Below are positions 43,980 through 51,367 of a stretch of DNA of 64,000 nt, piece after piece; positions within the stretch are counted from its first letter, which is position 1; each line of letters starts with the position of its first letter. This DNA is from Streptomyces sp. TLI_235 (GTDB lineage: Bacteria > Actinomycetota > Actinomycetes > Streptomycetales > Streptomycetaceae), in assembly GCA_002300355.1 (NCBI GenBank), contig NSGV01000001.1:4216001-4280000 (forward strand), given 5' to 3'. The translations under genes were made by a program, and so were the position numbers. The notes below the pieces were generated by a model, which saw only the letters and a list, made by a program, of their open reading frames with translations, ran no database searches and was not told the DNA's origin.

Positions 43980-44180
43980 GGTCCGGAAAGGTCGGAAAGG
44001 TCGCAGAGGGGTCTGACCTGCGGTTTTGGGTGGCGGAAAGTGGTCCGGAAAGGTCCGGAAAGTGGTCCGCGAAGGGTGCGGGCCGGATGGTGCGGGACTT
44101 TCCGGACCTTTCCGGACCACTTTCCGCCGGGTGTTTTGCCTGGTCAGGGGGCTTTCCGACCTTTCCGACCTTTCCGGACC
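43980..44180. repeat. nested inverted repeats built on GGTCCGGAAAG
   Basis: The inner arms are 32 bp and perfect (44032-44063 with 44097-44128, 33-base spacer). The outer arms are 23 bp and perfect (43980-44002 with 44158-44180). All are made of GGTCCGGAAAG/GGTCGGAAAG/GGAAAGTGGTCC units. The block abuts the 3' end of the DUF3987 gene. It could extrude a large cruciform or act as an iteron-type origin. Confidence 0.85.
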
Positions 44181-44185
44181 GGCGG

Positions 44186-45520
44186 TCAGTCGTCGCCGGG
44201 GGCGTAGAGGTAGACGGTCTGGTGCCGTCCGCCGCTGCTCTGGATCTGAGCGGCGGCGAAGCCGGGGAGCTGGCACAGCCGGGCGGTCAGCTCTCCGCGC
44301 CAGGTGGCGTTCTGCCGCTTGAACATGACCTGGACCTCGGACTGGGTCAGGCCGCCGGGCCCGGCCGCTTTGACGGCCGCCGCGAGCTTGTCCAGGTTCG
44401 GGTCACCAGTGCTGTTCGCGGCGGCGCCGAGGATATGGGCGGCGCTGGCCCGGGCGTAGCGGATGAGCGCCCACGCCGCGCGTAGGTGGCCCTCTTGGAT
44501 GCAGGGCTTGTGGTCGAGCAGGGCGTAGACCATGGCGGTGCGCTTGGCGTAGGGGGCGGCGCGGGCGGTGAACTCGGCCAGGGGGCCGTCGTCGTCCTCG
44601 CCGCCGGACAGCGCGGGGTAGACCTCGCTGCGCCACAGATCGGCGGCCTCTGAGGTGAGTTGGACCTCGCCGACGCGGCGCGCATCCGCGAGGACGGTCC
44701 GCCAGGCGGAGGCGAGGTTGGTCACCAGGTCTTCCGAGGCGCCCGCGGCATCGGGGAGCAGCAGGTTGCGGTGCACGAAGACTGGCAGGAAGCGGTTGTA
44801 GGTGCCGCCAGCGAGTTCGGAGTCCTGCATCTTGGCGCGCAGTTCGCGCGGGGAGATGTGGCCGATCAGAGCGATGTGTGGGGCGGTGGCGTGCATGGCC
44901 TGGCGGTTCATCACGCCGAGGTCCTCGCCGTTCCACGCCTGCCGCAGCACGCCGCCCAGCGAGGAGCCCTCGCGGCGGGCGCGGGCCATGGTGATGCCGT
45001 ACTCGGACTCCACCACCCACAGCCGCTTGTCGGTGACGCCCTCGGTGTCCTTGCCGGTCTTGGGGTCGGGGCCACCGTCGCGGACGGCCTCGATCAGGCC
45101 CTCGCCGGAGGACAGGCCGGAGGGGGTGTTGTCCGCCACGAACTCCGGGACGGCGGCCTTGAGCAGGCGGCGCACGGTGTTGGACGCGGCACCCTTGCGG
45201 CCAGCTGCGGTCGCGCCCACCGTCAGGGCCCAGATCAGGGCCGGGTGGCGGTCGTTGCCGATCCACAGGAACGGGCCGGGACCGATCACGGCGCCGCCCG
45301 CGGAGAGCAGGTTCACCAACACCCCGATGGGGTCGGCCTCGGTGGTCGGGTCCAGGGCGCGGACGGTCTCGCCGACCCACCCGCAGAACACCTCGGGGTC
45401 GGGCACCGGCCCGGGCCTGCTCGGCCGGTCCACCCCGGGGGCGGGGTCGTAGAGCGGGTTGCCCGCCCGGGTTGGTCGGTCGGTGTCGGTCGGGTCGATC
45501 AGGTGGAGTTCGGGGCGCAT
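44186..45520 (-). CDS. DUF3987 family protein (mobile-element replication-associated)
   Basis: A 444-residue protein with the DUF3987/YfjI pattern: PEVFCGWVGETVRALDPTTEADPIGVLVNLLSAGGAVIG, then ALTVGATAAGRKGAASNTVRRLL (a degenerate P-loop with GRKG), KRLWVVESEYGITMARARREGSSLGGVLRQAWNGEDL, and a C-terminal winged helix (TQSEVQVMFKRQNATWRGELTARL). It is usually encoded next to a primase-polymerase in plasmids and integrative elements and is thought to be a helicase-like replication protein; here no primase gene accompanies it. ATG 45520 has GGAG about 9 bases upstream; the longer frame to 45589 runs into a repeat block. Confidence 0.8.
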   Translation of the reverse strand: MRPELHLIDPTDTDRPTRAGNPLYDPAPGVDRPSRPGPVPDPEVFCGWVGETVRALDPTTEADPIGVLVNLLSAGGAVIGPGPFLWIGNDRHPALIWALTVGATAAGRKGAASNTVRRLLKAAVPEFVADNTPSGLSSGEGLIEAVRDGGPDPKTGKDTEGVTDKRLWVVESEYGITMARARREGSSLGGVLRQAWNGEDLGVMNRQAMHATAPHIALIGHISPRELRAKMQDSELAGGTYNRFLPVFVHRNLLLPDAAGASEDLVTNLASAWRTVLADARRVGEVQLTSEAADLWRSEVYPALSGGEDDDGPLAEFTARAAPYAKRTAMVYALLDHKPCIQEGHLRAAWALIRYARASAAHILGAAANSTGDPNLDKLAAAVKAAGPGGLTQSEVQVMFKRQNATWRGELTARLCQLPGFAAAQIQSSGGRHQTVYLYAPGDD

Positions 45521-46196
45521 CGGCGGATCTCCAAGTCGGGTGGTCGGTCGGGTCCGATCGGTCGGGCGGTCGGGTGGTGGGTCGCGCATCGGCTGGCCTC
45601 GCGGGGTCGGTGCGGTGGTCGGGTGGCGTGCCGAGGAGAAAGCGCTGCTCCGGCCTCCCGCCGGGTGGCGGGGGTCGGCCGATCGATCGGGTGGTGGATC
45701 GGCGGATCGGTGCAGGCCGGAGGGCGACCGCTGGCCCGCCGGGACGGGGCCGGAGAAGCGCTGTTTCCTTGACGGGAGTCGGGCTGGCGGTCGGCCGATC
45801 GCTCACCCGATCCCGGTGGGCGCTCGCCGCCCGGCGGCTCGTGCTCACCGCCCGACTGGTGGGCGCTCACCGGTGCGTGGTGGGTGCTCAGAAGAGGCCA
45901 CCCGCCCGCTCACGGCGGGTCGGTCGGTGCTCACCAGTCCGGGGTGGGCGCTCACCGATCGGGCGCCGGGTGCCCACCCCCGGCCGGTGGGCGCTCACCG
46001 GTGCTCACCGGGTGCTCACCGGTCGGTCGGGTACGCGTACTCGGGCGTTCCCGGCGTACCCGGATACGGGTGGTGGGCAGGTCGGGCCGGGTGTCCCGCC
46101 CGGCCGACCCGGTGGTCGGCTGGGCGGTGTACCCGGCGCGGGTACGGGGGCGGGAACGGTTCCGGGTACAGCGGGTGGGCGGTGCGGGTATGGCGG
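45521..46196. repeat. repeat-rich intergenic region upstream of the DUF3987 gene
   Basis: I see no supportable gene in these 676 bases. There are three word blocks. GGTCGG/GGTCGGGC units occur at about 45540-45590 and 45670-45710. GCTCACCG occurs at least six times between 45842 and 46020, three of them in tandem near 45988-46020. GTACCCGG/CCGGGTAC units occur at 46028-46170. Two hairpin modules (45629-45654 and 45709-45768) are embedded. The promoter of the DUF3987 gene must lie here. Confidence 0.7.
45629..45768 (+). repeat. dispersed hairpin modules, copies 3 and 4
   Basis: Copy 3 (45629-45654) reads TGCCGAGGAGAAAGCGCT then GCTCCGGCC and TCCCGCC. Copy 4 (45709-45768) has GGTGCAGGCCGGAGGG and later GGGGCCGGAGAAGCGCT with TTTCC. 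The shared core in all four copies is GGCC-purine-rich-GAAG/AGCGCT followed by a pyrimidine-rich complement. Confidence 0.55.
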
Positions 46197-46952
46197 TCAG
46201 GCGGCGGCCAGTGGGCGGGTGCGCACGGTGGGCAGGGCGGTGGTGAACACGTGGTCCAGGCCCAGCAGGTAGGCACTGGTGAGCGGCGCGTGCTCCAGCC
46301 GGGTCAGGTGCAGGACCGGGGCGGCGGCCGGCGGGCAGCCGTCCACCCGCGGCATCACCAGCATCTGGTCGTCCGCGCGGACGACGTCGTTGGCGATGCC
46401 GCCGTGCCGGGCCATCCGCACGCCCGGCGCCGCGTACAGGTCGGCGAACAGGTCCTCGACCAGCAGCAGCCGGGTCGCCTCGCTCTGGGTCGGGGCCAGC
46501 GTCGGGTCCGGCAGCGCGATCCGCACCCGCACCCCGGCGGCGGCCCGATCCGTGAGCAGGCCCACCAGGTCGGGCACCGCGTCCAGCAGGAACAGCCCGC
46601 AGGACAGGGCGAGGTCGATCCGGTCCCCTGCGCCGCGCGGCACCTGCGGCCACAGGGCGGCCGGGACGGCGGCGCGCGTCGGGTACCAGGTCAGCAGCTC
46701 GTCCCGGGGCGCCGGGGTGGCCTTGTGCCGGGTGCCCAGGGTCGGCCACAGCCGGTACGGGTCGGCGTGCAGCATCCTGGCCACGGCGTGGGCGTGCCGG
46801 GCGTAGGGGGTGCGGCCCGGCTCGTTCAGCCAGCGCTCCACCGTGCGCGGGTCGGTGCCCACCTCGCGGGCCACCGCCTCGATCGTCAGCCCGGAGGCCA
46901 CCAGGGCGGCCCGCAGACGGGCGTTGCCGTGAACGGCGCGGTCGGTGCTCAC
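46197..46952 (-). CDS. HTH regulator with C-terminal phospholipase-D-like sensor domain
   Basis: A 251-residue protein. The N-terminal XRE-like fold is LRAALVASGLTIEAVAREVGTDPRTVERWLNEPGRTPYARHAHAVARML. The C-terminal part (DELLTWYPTRAAVPAALW, GLFLLDAVPDLVGLL, VRVRIALPDPT, DDQMLVMPRVDG) resembles the non-catalytic PLD-like domain common in Streptomyces regulators; the HKD catalytic motif is missing. It is the last gene of a three-gene operon, overlapping the previous gene by ATGA. Confidence 0.75.
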   Translation of the reverse strand: MSTDRAVHGNARLRAALVASGLTIEAVAREVGTDPRTVERWLNEPGRTPYARHAHAVARMLHADPYRLWPTLGTRHKATPAPRDELLTWYPTRAAVPAALWPQVPRGAGDRIDLALSCGLFLLDAVPDLVGLLTDRAAAGVRVRIALPDPTLAPTQSEATRLLLVEDLFADLYAAPGVRMARHGGIANDVVRADDQMLVMPRVDGCPPAAAPVLHLTRLEHAPLTSAYLLGLDHVFTTALPTVRTRPLAAA

Positions 46953-47209
46953 CGGGCCACCCCCAGCATGCCCACCGGGATGCTCCGGGCCTTGAGGTAG
47001 GCGCGGAACGCCTCCCGCTGGATGCGGATCGTGCCCCGGCCCGTGCCCACCCGGTAGGACGGCAGCCGCCCGGAGCGGACCTCGCGGTACGCGGTCTCGT
47101 CCGAGACGCCCAGCGCCCGGGCGACCTGGACGACCCGCAGCGGTTCGTCCGAGCCGTACCCGGCCAGCTCTGCGAGAAGTGCGGTCTGTGACAGAGATGC
47201 GGTGCTCAT
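46949..47209 (-). CDS. excisionase-like helix-turn-helix protein, second copy
   Basis: An 86-residue protein: LRVVQVARALGVSDETAYREVRSGRLPSYRVGTGRGTIRIQREAFRAYLKARSIPV is a MerR/excisionase winged helix. It overlaps both neighbours by four bases (ATGA type), so it is translated with them. The element thus encodes two Xis-like proteins; this one, away from int, may be a regulator rather than the excisionase. Confidence 0.78.
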   Translation of the reverse strand: MSTASLSQTALLAELAGYGSDEPLRVVQVARALGVSDETAYREVRSGRLPSYRVGTGRGTIRIQREAFRAYLKARSIPVGMLGVAR

Positions 47210-47649
47210 GCGCGCACCCCTCCCCGGCCGATCAGCACCTGGGAGGCCGCGAGCGTGGCGGGCGGCTCGGGTGCGGTCACGCCGAACAGGTGCGTGATGA
47301 CCTGGCCGAGGCGGACCGCGAAGTCCAGCAGGTTCGAGGACCGGCGGCCGGTGTAGACGTCCATCGCCATCTCCGCGAAGTCCTCGGCGGCGCCGATGTC
47401 GGTCTGGGTCAGGCCGAACCACAGGCACTCCAGGATGCGGGCCTCGCTCGGCCCCTCCAGGTCCTCCCGCATGAGCATCGACCCGGGCGTGAATAGCAGG
47501 CGGCCCATGATCTCCGCGAACGTCAGGTTGATCGTGAGCTGGACCGCCACACGCGGCGCGCTCTCGGCCGCGTCGGGGTCGCCGAACACGTCGACTCGGT
47601 GGCGGATCGGGCCGGCCGACAGTGGCTGCCTGGCAAGCGAAACGGGCAT
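47206..47649 (-). CDS. protein of unknown function, first gene of regulatory operon
   Basis: A 147-residue protein that I do not recognise. It has no membrane segment or signal. The centre (VAVQLTINLTFAEIMGRLLF, ARILECLWFGLTQTDIGAAEDFAEMAMDVYTGR) looks alpha-helical. ATG 47649 has GAAGGGAG 6-7 bases upstream; a longer frame to 47763 crosses the operator region. It heads the minus-strand operon facing the GntR gene and is probably controlled by it. Confidence 0.65.
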   Translation of the reverse strand: MPVSLARQPLSAGPIRHRVDVFGDPDAAESAPRVAVQLTINLTFAEIMGRLLFTPGSMLMREDLEGPSEARILECLWFGLTQTDIGAAEDFAEMAMDVYTGRRSSNLLDFAVRLGQVITHLFGVTAPEPPATLAASQVLIGRGGVRA

Positions 47650-47736
47650 GATGGAACTCCCTTCACTGGGGCGTGGAGCGGCGTGCTGACTTGGCGGAAA
47701 GGCGCCGCTCCACAGCGTTTTCAGGGCTTCGCTGTG

Positions 47737-47789
47737 ACACCTAGCCTGACCTAGGTGTATCAACCTGTCAAGCGGATGGGTCTAGGTGT
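47737..47789. promoter_or_regulatory. triple CTAGGTGT operator between the operon and the GntR gene
   Basis: ACACCTAG-N6-CTAGGTGT is a perfect inverted repeat at 47737-47758. A third half site, CTAGGTGT, lies at 47782-47789, 31 bp (three turns) from the second, and a partial CTAGTG lies at 47801. The sites span the only divergent promoter region of the element. TACGCT at 47809-47814 could be the -10 of a leaderless GntR message. Confidence 0.65.
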
Positions 47790-47820
47790 GTTGGCTTGTG
47801 CTAGTGGATACGCTGGACCC

Positions 47821-48183
47821 ATGACTGTCTCCATCGACGACCACCGCGCCCCCTACATCCAGGTTGCCGATGCGCTCCGGGAGGAGATCCGATCGGGCAA
47901 GCTTCAGCCGGGGCAGAAGCTCCCTTCGGCGCGCCAGTTGGCTGACCGCTTCAAGGTGGCGGTCATGACTGCCTCTAGCGGCGTCCGCGTGCTCCGGGAG
48001 GAGGGGTTGGTGTCTTCGACCCAGGGGCGCGGCACCTTTGTCCGGCAGGCCGGCGAGCTGGCCCCTGCTGTGCAGGCGGCCGACGTGCCCGTGGACCGGG
48101 TGGACGCGCTCGAAGCTGAGGTTCGACGACTGTCGGAGAGGCTTGCTGCGGTGGAGGCGGAGCTTGCCCGCCAAGGTCAGTAG
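47821..48183 (+). CDS. GntR family regulator
   Basis: A 120-residue protein: APYIQVADALREEIRSGKLQPGQKLPSARQLADRFKVAVMTASSGVRVLREEGLVSSTQGRGTFV is a GntR winged helix, followed not by an effector domain but by a short coiled coil (RVDALEAEVRRLSERLAAVEAEL) for dimerisation. Small GntR repressors such as KorSA control actinomycete integrative elements. It is divergent from the three-gene operon and likely binds the CTAGGTGT sites. Confidence 0.85.
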   Translation: MTVSIDDHRAPYIQVADALREEIRSGKLQPGQKLPSARQLADRFKVAVMTASSGVRVLREEGLVSSTQGRGTFVRQAGELAPAVQAADVPVDRVDALEAEVRRLSERLAAVEAELARQGQ

Positions 48184-48358
48184 CGGCGAGTACTGCTGAT
48201 CAGAGGTCAACTCAAGGTTGGTCTCCACGGCCGCCAACTTCCCCTCTGTCCGGTAGGTTTCCGTCCTGACGCAGTAAGCAAAGCGCAGCTCACGGTAGTG
48301 ATTGCAGCCTGAATGCCGATCACTCACAGCTCACTCATAGGCACAGCCGGGGGACGAG

Positions 48359-49870
48359 ATGCCAAGCGAGCCACAGGTCACGGAGCCGTTCGTCGCTGAG
48401 CTGAAGCGTTGGCGGGACGTGCGAGGTGTCTCGCAGTCCGCGCTGGCCAAAGCCGTCGGGTACACGCCCTCGTACGTGTCGAAGGTGGAGAGTGGCCAGC
48501 AGCGCCCCTCACGGCCGTTCGCCGAGCAGGCTGACCGGGTCCTGCACGCAGGTGGTGCGCTGCGGAGGGCCTTTGCGGAAGTTGAGTCGTACGCGCGGCC
48601 GGAGCATCAGCCTCACGCGGTAGCAGACCAGTCAGCCGGGGACGCTCAGCCATCGAGCCTGATCGTGCAGCACGACGACGCAGAGCTGTTCTACGACGGG
48701 CGAACCTATCGAGCGACGCAGCGGCGGCAGCTCTACAACGCCAGCCCGGATCCAATCACCCGGTACCTGATCCGTATCTCTGTCGACCGCTACCCGGGCA
48801 ACCCGGAGCGATCGAACCGCCTCTACCGCGAGAACCCGCTTACCTGGGACGAGATTGATCTGACAGTGAAGGTGGGAAGCGAGCCCGTTGGGTGGCGCGT
48901 GAAGCACGACCGGGACGCCTTCAAGGAGCTGTGGCTGCTCTTCGAGAACGAGTACGGGCGCTACCCGCTCTACCCGGGCGAGAGCACCTGGATCGAGTAC
49001 TCGTACACAGTCAGCGACGACAAGTGGGGCACCTGGTTTCAGCGTGCCGTGCGGCTTCCTACCGAGCGGCTGAGCGTCCGGCTGGACTTCCCGGCGGCTC
49101 TCGACCCGGCGGTCTGGGGGACCGAGACCACCATGACCGCCGCCGCGTTCCCGTTCCGTACCGCAATCCACCGGGCCGCTGCCGAGGACCGGCGTATCTA
49201 CTCCTGGACCACCGACGACCCACCGCTGCACGCCCGCTACAGGCTTGAGTGGAAGTTCCGTGCGCGCCCCGAACACGAGGAGACCAGGCCGCCCATGAAC
49301 CCGACCGCTGCCAGCGAGAAAATGCGATCGATCGGTGTCATCCAGGCTGGTGACCCGATCCTGACCAACCGGGCCCGCCCGTTCGACCTGCCGGCAGAAG
49401 CCGAGGACGTCCGGCGGGTCGTGGCCGAGCTGAACTCGGCGGCCGAGCGCGCTGCGGGAATCCACGTCTTCAGCAAGGGCATGGGCGTGGCCGCTCCCCA
49501 GCTCGGCATCGACCGTGCGGCAGCCATCGTCCGCACCGCCGAAGCTAAGACCATCACACTGCTGAACCCTCGCGTGATCGAGGAGTCCGCCGAGACAGAC
49601 GAACAGTACGAAGGCTGCTGGAGCTTCTTCGACGTGCGCGGGATGGTTCCCCGGCCACGCAGCATCACTGTGGAGCACCAGGCCATCGACGGCCAGCGCC
49701 GGATCACCATCTTTGAGGATGCGGTAGCGCGCCTGGTGGGCCACGAGATCGACCACTTGGAGGGCGCCCTGTATACCGCCCGAATGCGGCCCGGCATTGA
49801 GCCGATTCCCGTCTCTGAGTATCGGGGCACGGGCCATAAGTGGAGCTACGAGGCCAGCGGGGCGGAGTAG
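48359..49870 (+). CDS. XRE helix-turn-helix / middle domain / peptide deformylase fusion
   Basis: A 503-residue protein in three parts. Residues 10-65 are an XRE DNA-binding fold (RDVRGVSQSALAKAVGYTPSYVSKVESGQQ). Residues about 100-305 are a beta-rich domain with many aromatics (WDEIDLTVKVGSEPVGWRV, STWIEYSYTVSDDKWGTWFQRAVRLP) that I cannot name. Residues about 320-490 are a peptide deformylase with all three metal-site motifs: GMGVAAPQLG (374-383), EGCWS (418-422, Cys ligand) and HEIDH (462-466). It should remove formyl from N-formyl-Met or a related group. GGGGGA lies close before the ATG. The base composition is lower in GC than the flanks. Confidence 0.85.
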   Translation: MPSEPQVTEPFVAELKRWRDVRGVSQSALAKAVGYTPSYVSKVESGQQRPSRPFAEQADRVLHAGGALRRAFAEVESYARPEHQPHAVADQSAGDAQPSSLIVQHDDAELFYDGRTYRATQRRQLYNASPDPITRYLIRISVDRYPGNPERSNRLYRENPLTWDEIDLTVKVGSEPVGWRVKHDRDAFKELWLLFENEYGRYPLYPGESTWIEYSYTVSDDKWGTWFQRAVRLPTERLSVRLDFPAALDPAVWGTETTMTAAAFPFRTAIHRAAAEDRRIYSWTTDDPPLHARYRLEWKFRARPEHEETRPPMNPTAASEKMRSIGVIQAGDPILTNRARPFDLPAEAEDVRRVVAELNSAAERAAGIHVFSKGMGVAAPQLGIDRAAAIVRTAEAKTITLLNPRVIEESAETDEQYEGCWSFFDVRGMVPRPRSITVEHQAIDGQRRITIFEDAVARLVGHEIDHLEGALYTARMRPGIEPIPVSEYRGTGHKWSYEASGAE

Positions 49871-49987
49871 TCGCTTCCTAGGTTCGGAGGGGCCGCCCTC
49901 GCAGGCAGGGCGGGACTCAGGCGCGTTCGCGGCGGGCATGGGCCAGGCATAGCGTGGGAGTAACACCCCTGATGCAGGGAGCTTCCC

Positions 49988-50491
49988 ATGGACGATCCCA
50001 AGCCCACTCCTGCACCGACGCAGCCCGTCGTCCCGCCAGAAGCGCCGCTTGTTCTGCCACCAATGGCAGCGCCGGTCCCAATCAAAGATAATCATGGTCT
50101 TGCCATGAAGCGGCGCGGCCCGGTTGCCGTATGGCTGGGCCTGCCGTTGATTACTCTGGGGATCTACCATTTAGTGTGGTATTTCAAGATCCATAAAGAG
50201 TTGCAGGAGTATGACGACAGCCAACGTCTCAGCCCCGGCGGAAGTACCTGCGTACTCATCTTCCTTGGCTGGACGATTGTCGCCCCGCTCATCTCCTACT
50301 ACAACACCGGTGAAGCCATCGCCAAGGCTCAGCGCCGGGCAGGAATTCCCGTCACCTGTAGTGCGATAGCCAGCATGCTTCTCTACTTCGTCTTCGGGCT
50401 CAATATCTGGTACATGCAGAAGCAGTTGAACCTCATCGTCGACGCCTACCCTGGTGCCGAGCCTGGTACTGAGGTGCGGCTGCCAGCCTGA
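49988..50491 (+). CDS. DUF4234 family membrane protein
   Basis: A 167-residue protein. After a Pro-rich cytoplasmic N-terminus of about 38 residues come three or four membrane segments: RGPVAVWLGLPLITLGIYHLVWYFKIHKELQEYD (the DUF4234 signature), STCVLIFLGWTIVAPLISYYNTGEAI and CSAIASMLLYFVFGLNIWYMQKQLN. Function unknown. It follows the HTH-deformylase gene by 117 bp and is closed by a terminator, so it may share that transcript. Confidence 0.8.
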   Translation: MDDPKPTPAPTQPVVPPEAPLVLPPMAAPVPIKDNHGLAMKRRGPVAVWLGLPLITLGIYHLVWYFKIHKELQEYDDSQRLSPGGSTCVLIFLGWTIVAPLISYYNTGEAIAKAQRRAGIPVTCSAIASMLLYFVFGLNIWYMQKQLNLIVDAYPGAEPGTEVRLPA

Positions 50492-50504
50492 GAGGCGCAG
50501 ATAT

Positions 50505-50534
50505 GCCCCGCGCCGACGAATCGGGCGGGGCTTT
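50505..50534 (+). terminator. intrinsic terminator after the DUF4234 gene
   Basis: GCCCCGC (50505-50511) pairs with GCGGGGC (50525-50531), followed by TTTCT. It lies 14 bp past the stop. The rest of the 50492-50928 gap has one arm-like 19-mer, one promoter and no gene that I can support. Confidence 0.75.
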
Positions 50535-50593
50535 CTGCAGGCCGTCTGCCGCGCCTTGTCGGCGTTTCCTACCAGCCGCGACCGCTCCCGGCG

Positions 50594-50612
50594 GGGCCGT
50601 CTGTGGGCCGTC
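50594..50612 (+). repeat. GGGCCGT repeat 19-mer (exact copy of the attR-proximal one)
   Basis: GGGCCGTCTGTGGGCCGTC contains the heptamer GGGCCGT twice, 10 bases apart. It is identical to 51368-51386. It lies 870 bp from the right core, farther than typical arm sites. Confidence 0.5.
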
Positions 50613-50873
50613 GAGGCTGGCCAAAGCTGACTGCCAGTAGCCAACGGCAACTGTTCCGCTGCTGGTCACCCACGTGTCGCGAGGCAACAGCGCAGCCTGG
50701 TTTGGCCGAAGGCCAGACCGACGAGATCTGACCAGACCTGCTCTGGGACCCATGGGTGGCTCGTCTTGGGGTAAGGCCGTCGGCACGGGCCAGGGTGAGG
50801 TCCGCTAGGAGCCGTCGAGACTCCTGCAAGATCAATCGCATCCCGAATCTGCCCACGCAGTGTCGGAGTGCGG

Positions 50874-50902
50874 TGGACAAGCGGGGCAGAGGGCGGTACA
50901 AA
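50874..50902 (+). promoter_or_regulatory. sigma-70-type promoter for the KOW-like gene
   Basis: TGGACA (50874-50879), a 17-base spacer and TACAAA (50897-50902) resemble a housekeeping promoter. Transcription would start near 50909, about 25 bases before the chosen start codon. Confidence 0.5.
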
Positions 50903-50934
50903 GTGGCTTTCCGCATGCCAAGAGGGGGATGTAC

Positions 50935-51312
50935 GTGCTCGGTAGTGGAAATACCCTGAGCAGTTACAAGGTCGGAGACAAAGTCACGGTCAGAGGGCCA
51001 AGCGACCGGCCCTATTACCACAACGGGTCCCACGGGACCGTCGTTACTGTCGGCACCAAGCGGGTCCACGTGAGGATGGACAAGGCAGCGTTCGAGGGGC
51101 GCGACGGAGAGGTCGCAAACTTCCTCCCCGGTGACCTGGTATCTGGGCATGTCGGAACGCCGCGTAACTCCGATCGTATGAACGACGCCTTCACCGCCCT
51201 AAAGCTGGCGGCTGGTACAGATCTCGTGGCCGTGGCGCTGGCAGCTGGCGTCATCACTGCCGAGCAAGGAGAGCAGATTAAGGCTGTCTGGGCCAACCAC
51301 TTGCAGACCTGA
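50935..51312 (+). CDS. small KOW/SH3-like protein, unknown function
   Basis: About 125 residues. SYKVGDKVTVRGPSDRPYYHNGSHGTVVTVGTKRVHVRMDKAAF and NFLPGDLVSGH look like a KOW/SH3-type beta barrel, followed by a helical tail (MNDAFTALKLAAGTDLVAVALAAGVITAEQGEQIKAVW). AGAGGGGG directly touches ATG 50929 but lies 6 bases before GTG 50935, so I prefer the GTG. It is the last gene before attR and has its own promoter. An RNA- or ribosome-binding role is only a guess from the fold. Confidence 0.62.
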   Translation: MLGSGNTLSSYKVGDKVTVRGPSDRPYYHNGSHGTVVTVGTKRVHVRMDKAAFEGRDGEVANFLPGDLVSGHVGTPRNSDRMNDAFTALKLAAGTDLVAVALAAGVITAEQGEQIKAVWANHLQT

Positions 51313-51367
51313 CGAGCCGCGGCCATGCAGCAAGGGGGTCCTGGCGAGGCCGGCTAGCCCTTGGCCC

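Noticed and set aside
43604..44485. 293-residue plus-strand frame over the repeat blocks
   Set aside because: It crosses several repeat words and the nested inverted repeats and then overlaps the DUF3987 gene; no domain, no ribosome site and no coding-type codon pattern.
46197..46952. Catalytic phospholipase D or nuclease
   Set aside because: The C-terminal domain looks PLD-like in outline but has no HxKxxxxD motif.
45459..47000. 513-residue plus-strand frame in the element
   Set aside because: It is antisense to the 46197-46952 regulator and to the 5' end of the DUF3987 gene, and consists largely of repeat words; the minus-strand genes have proper starts and domains.
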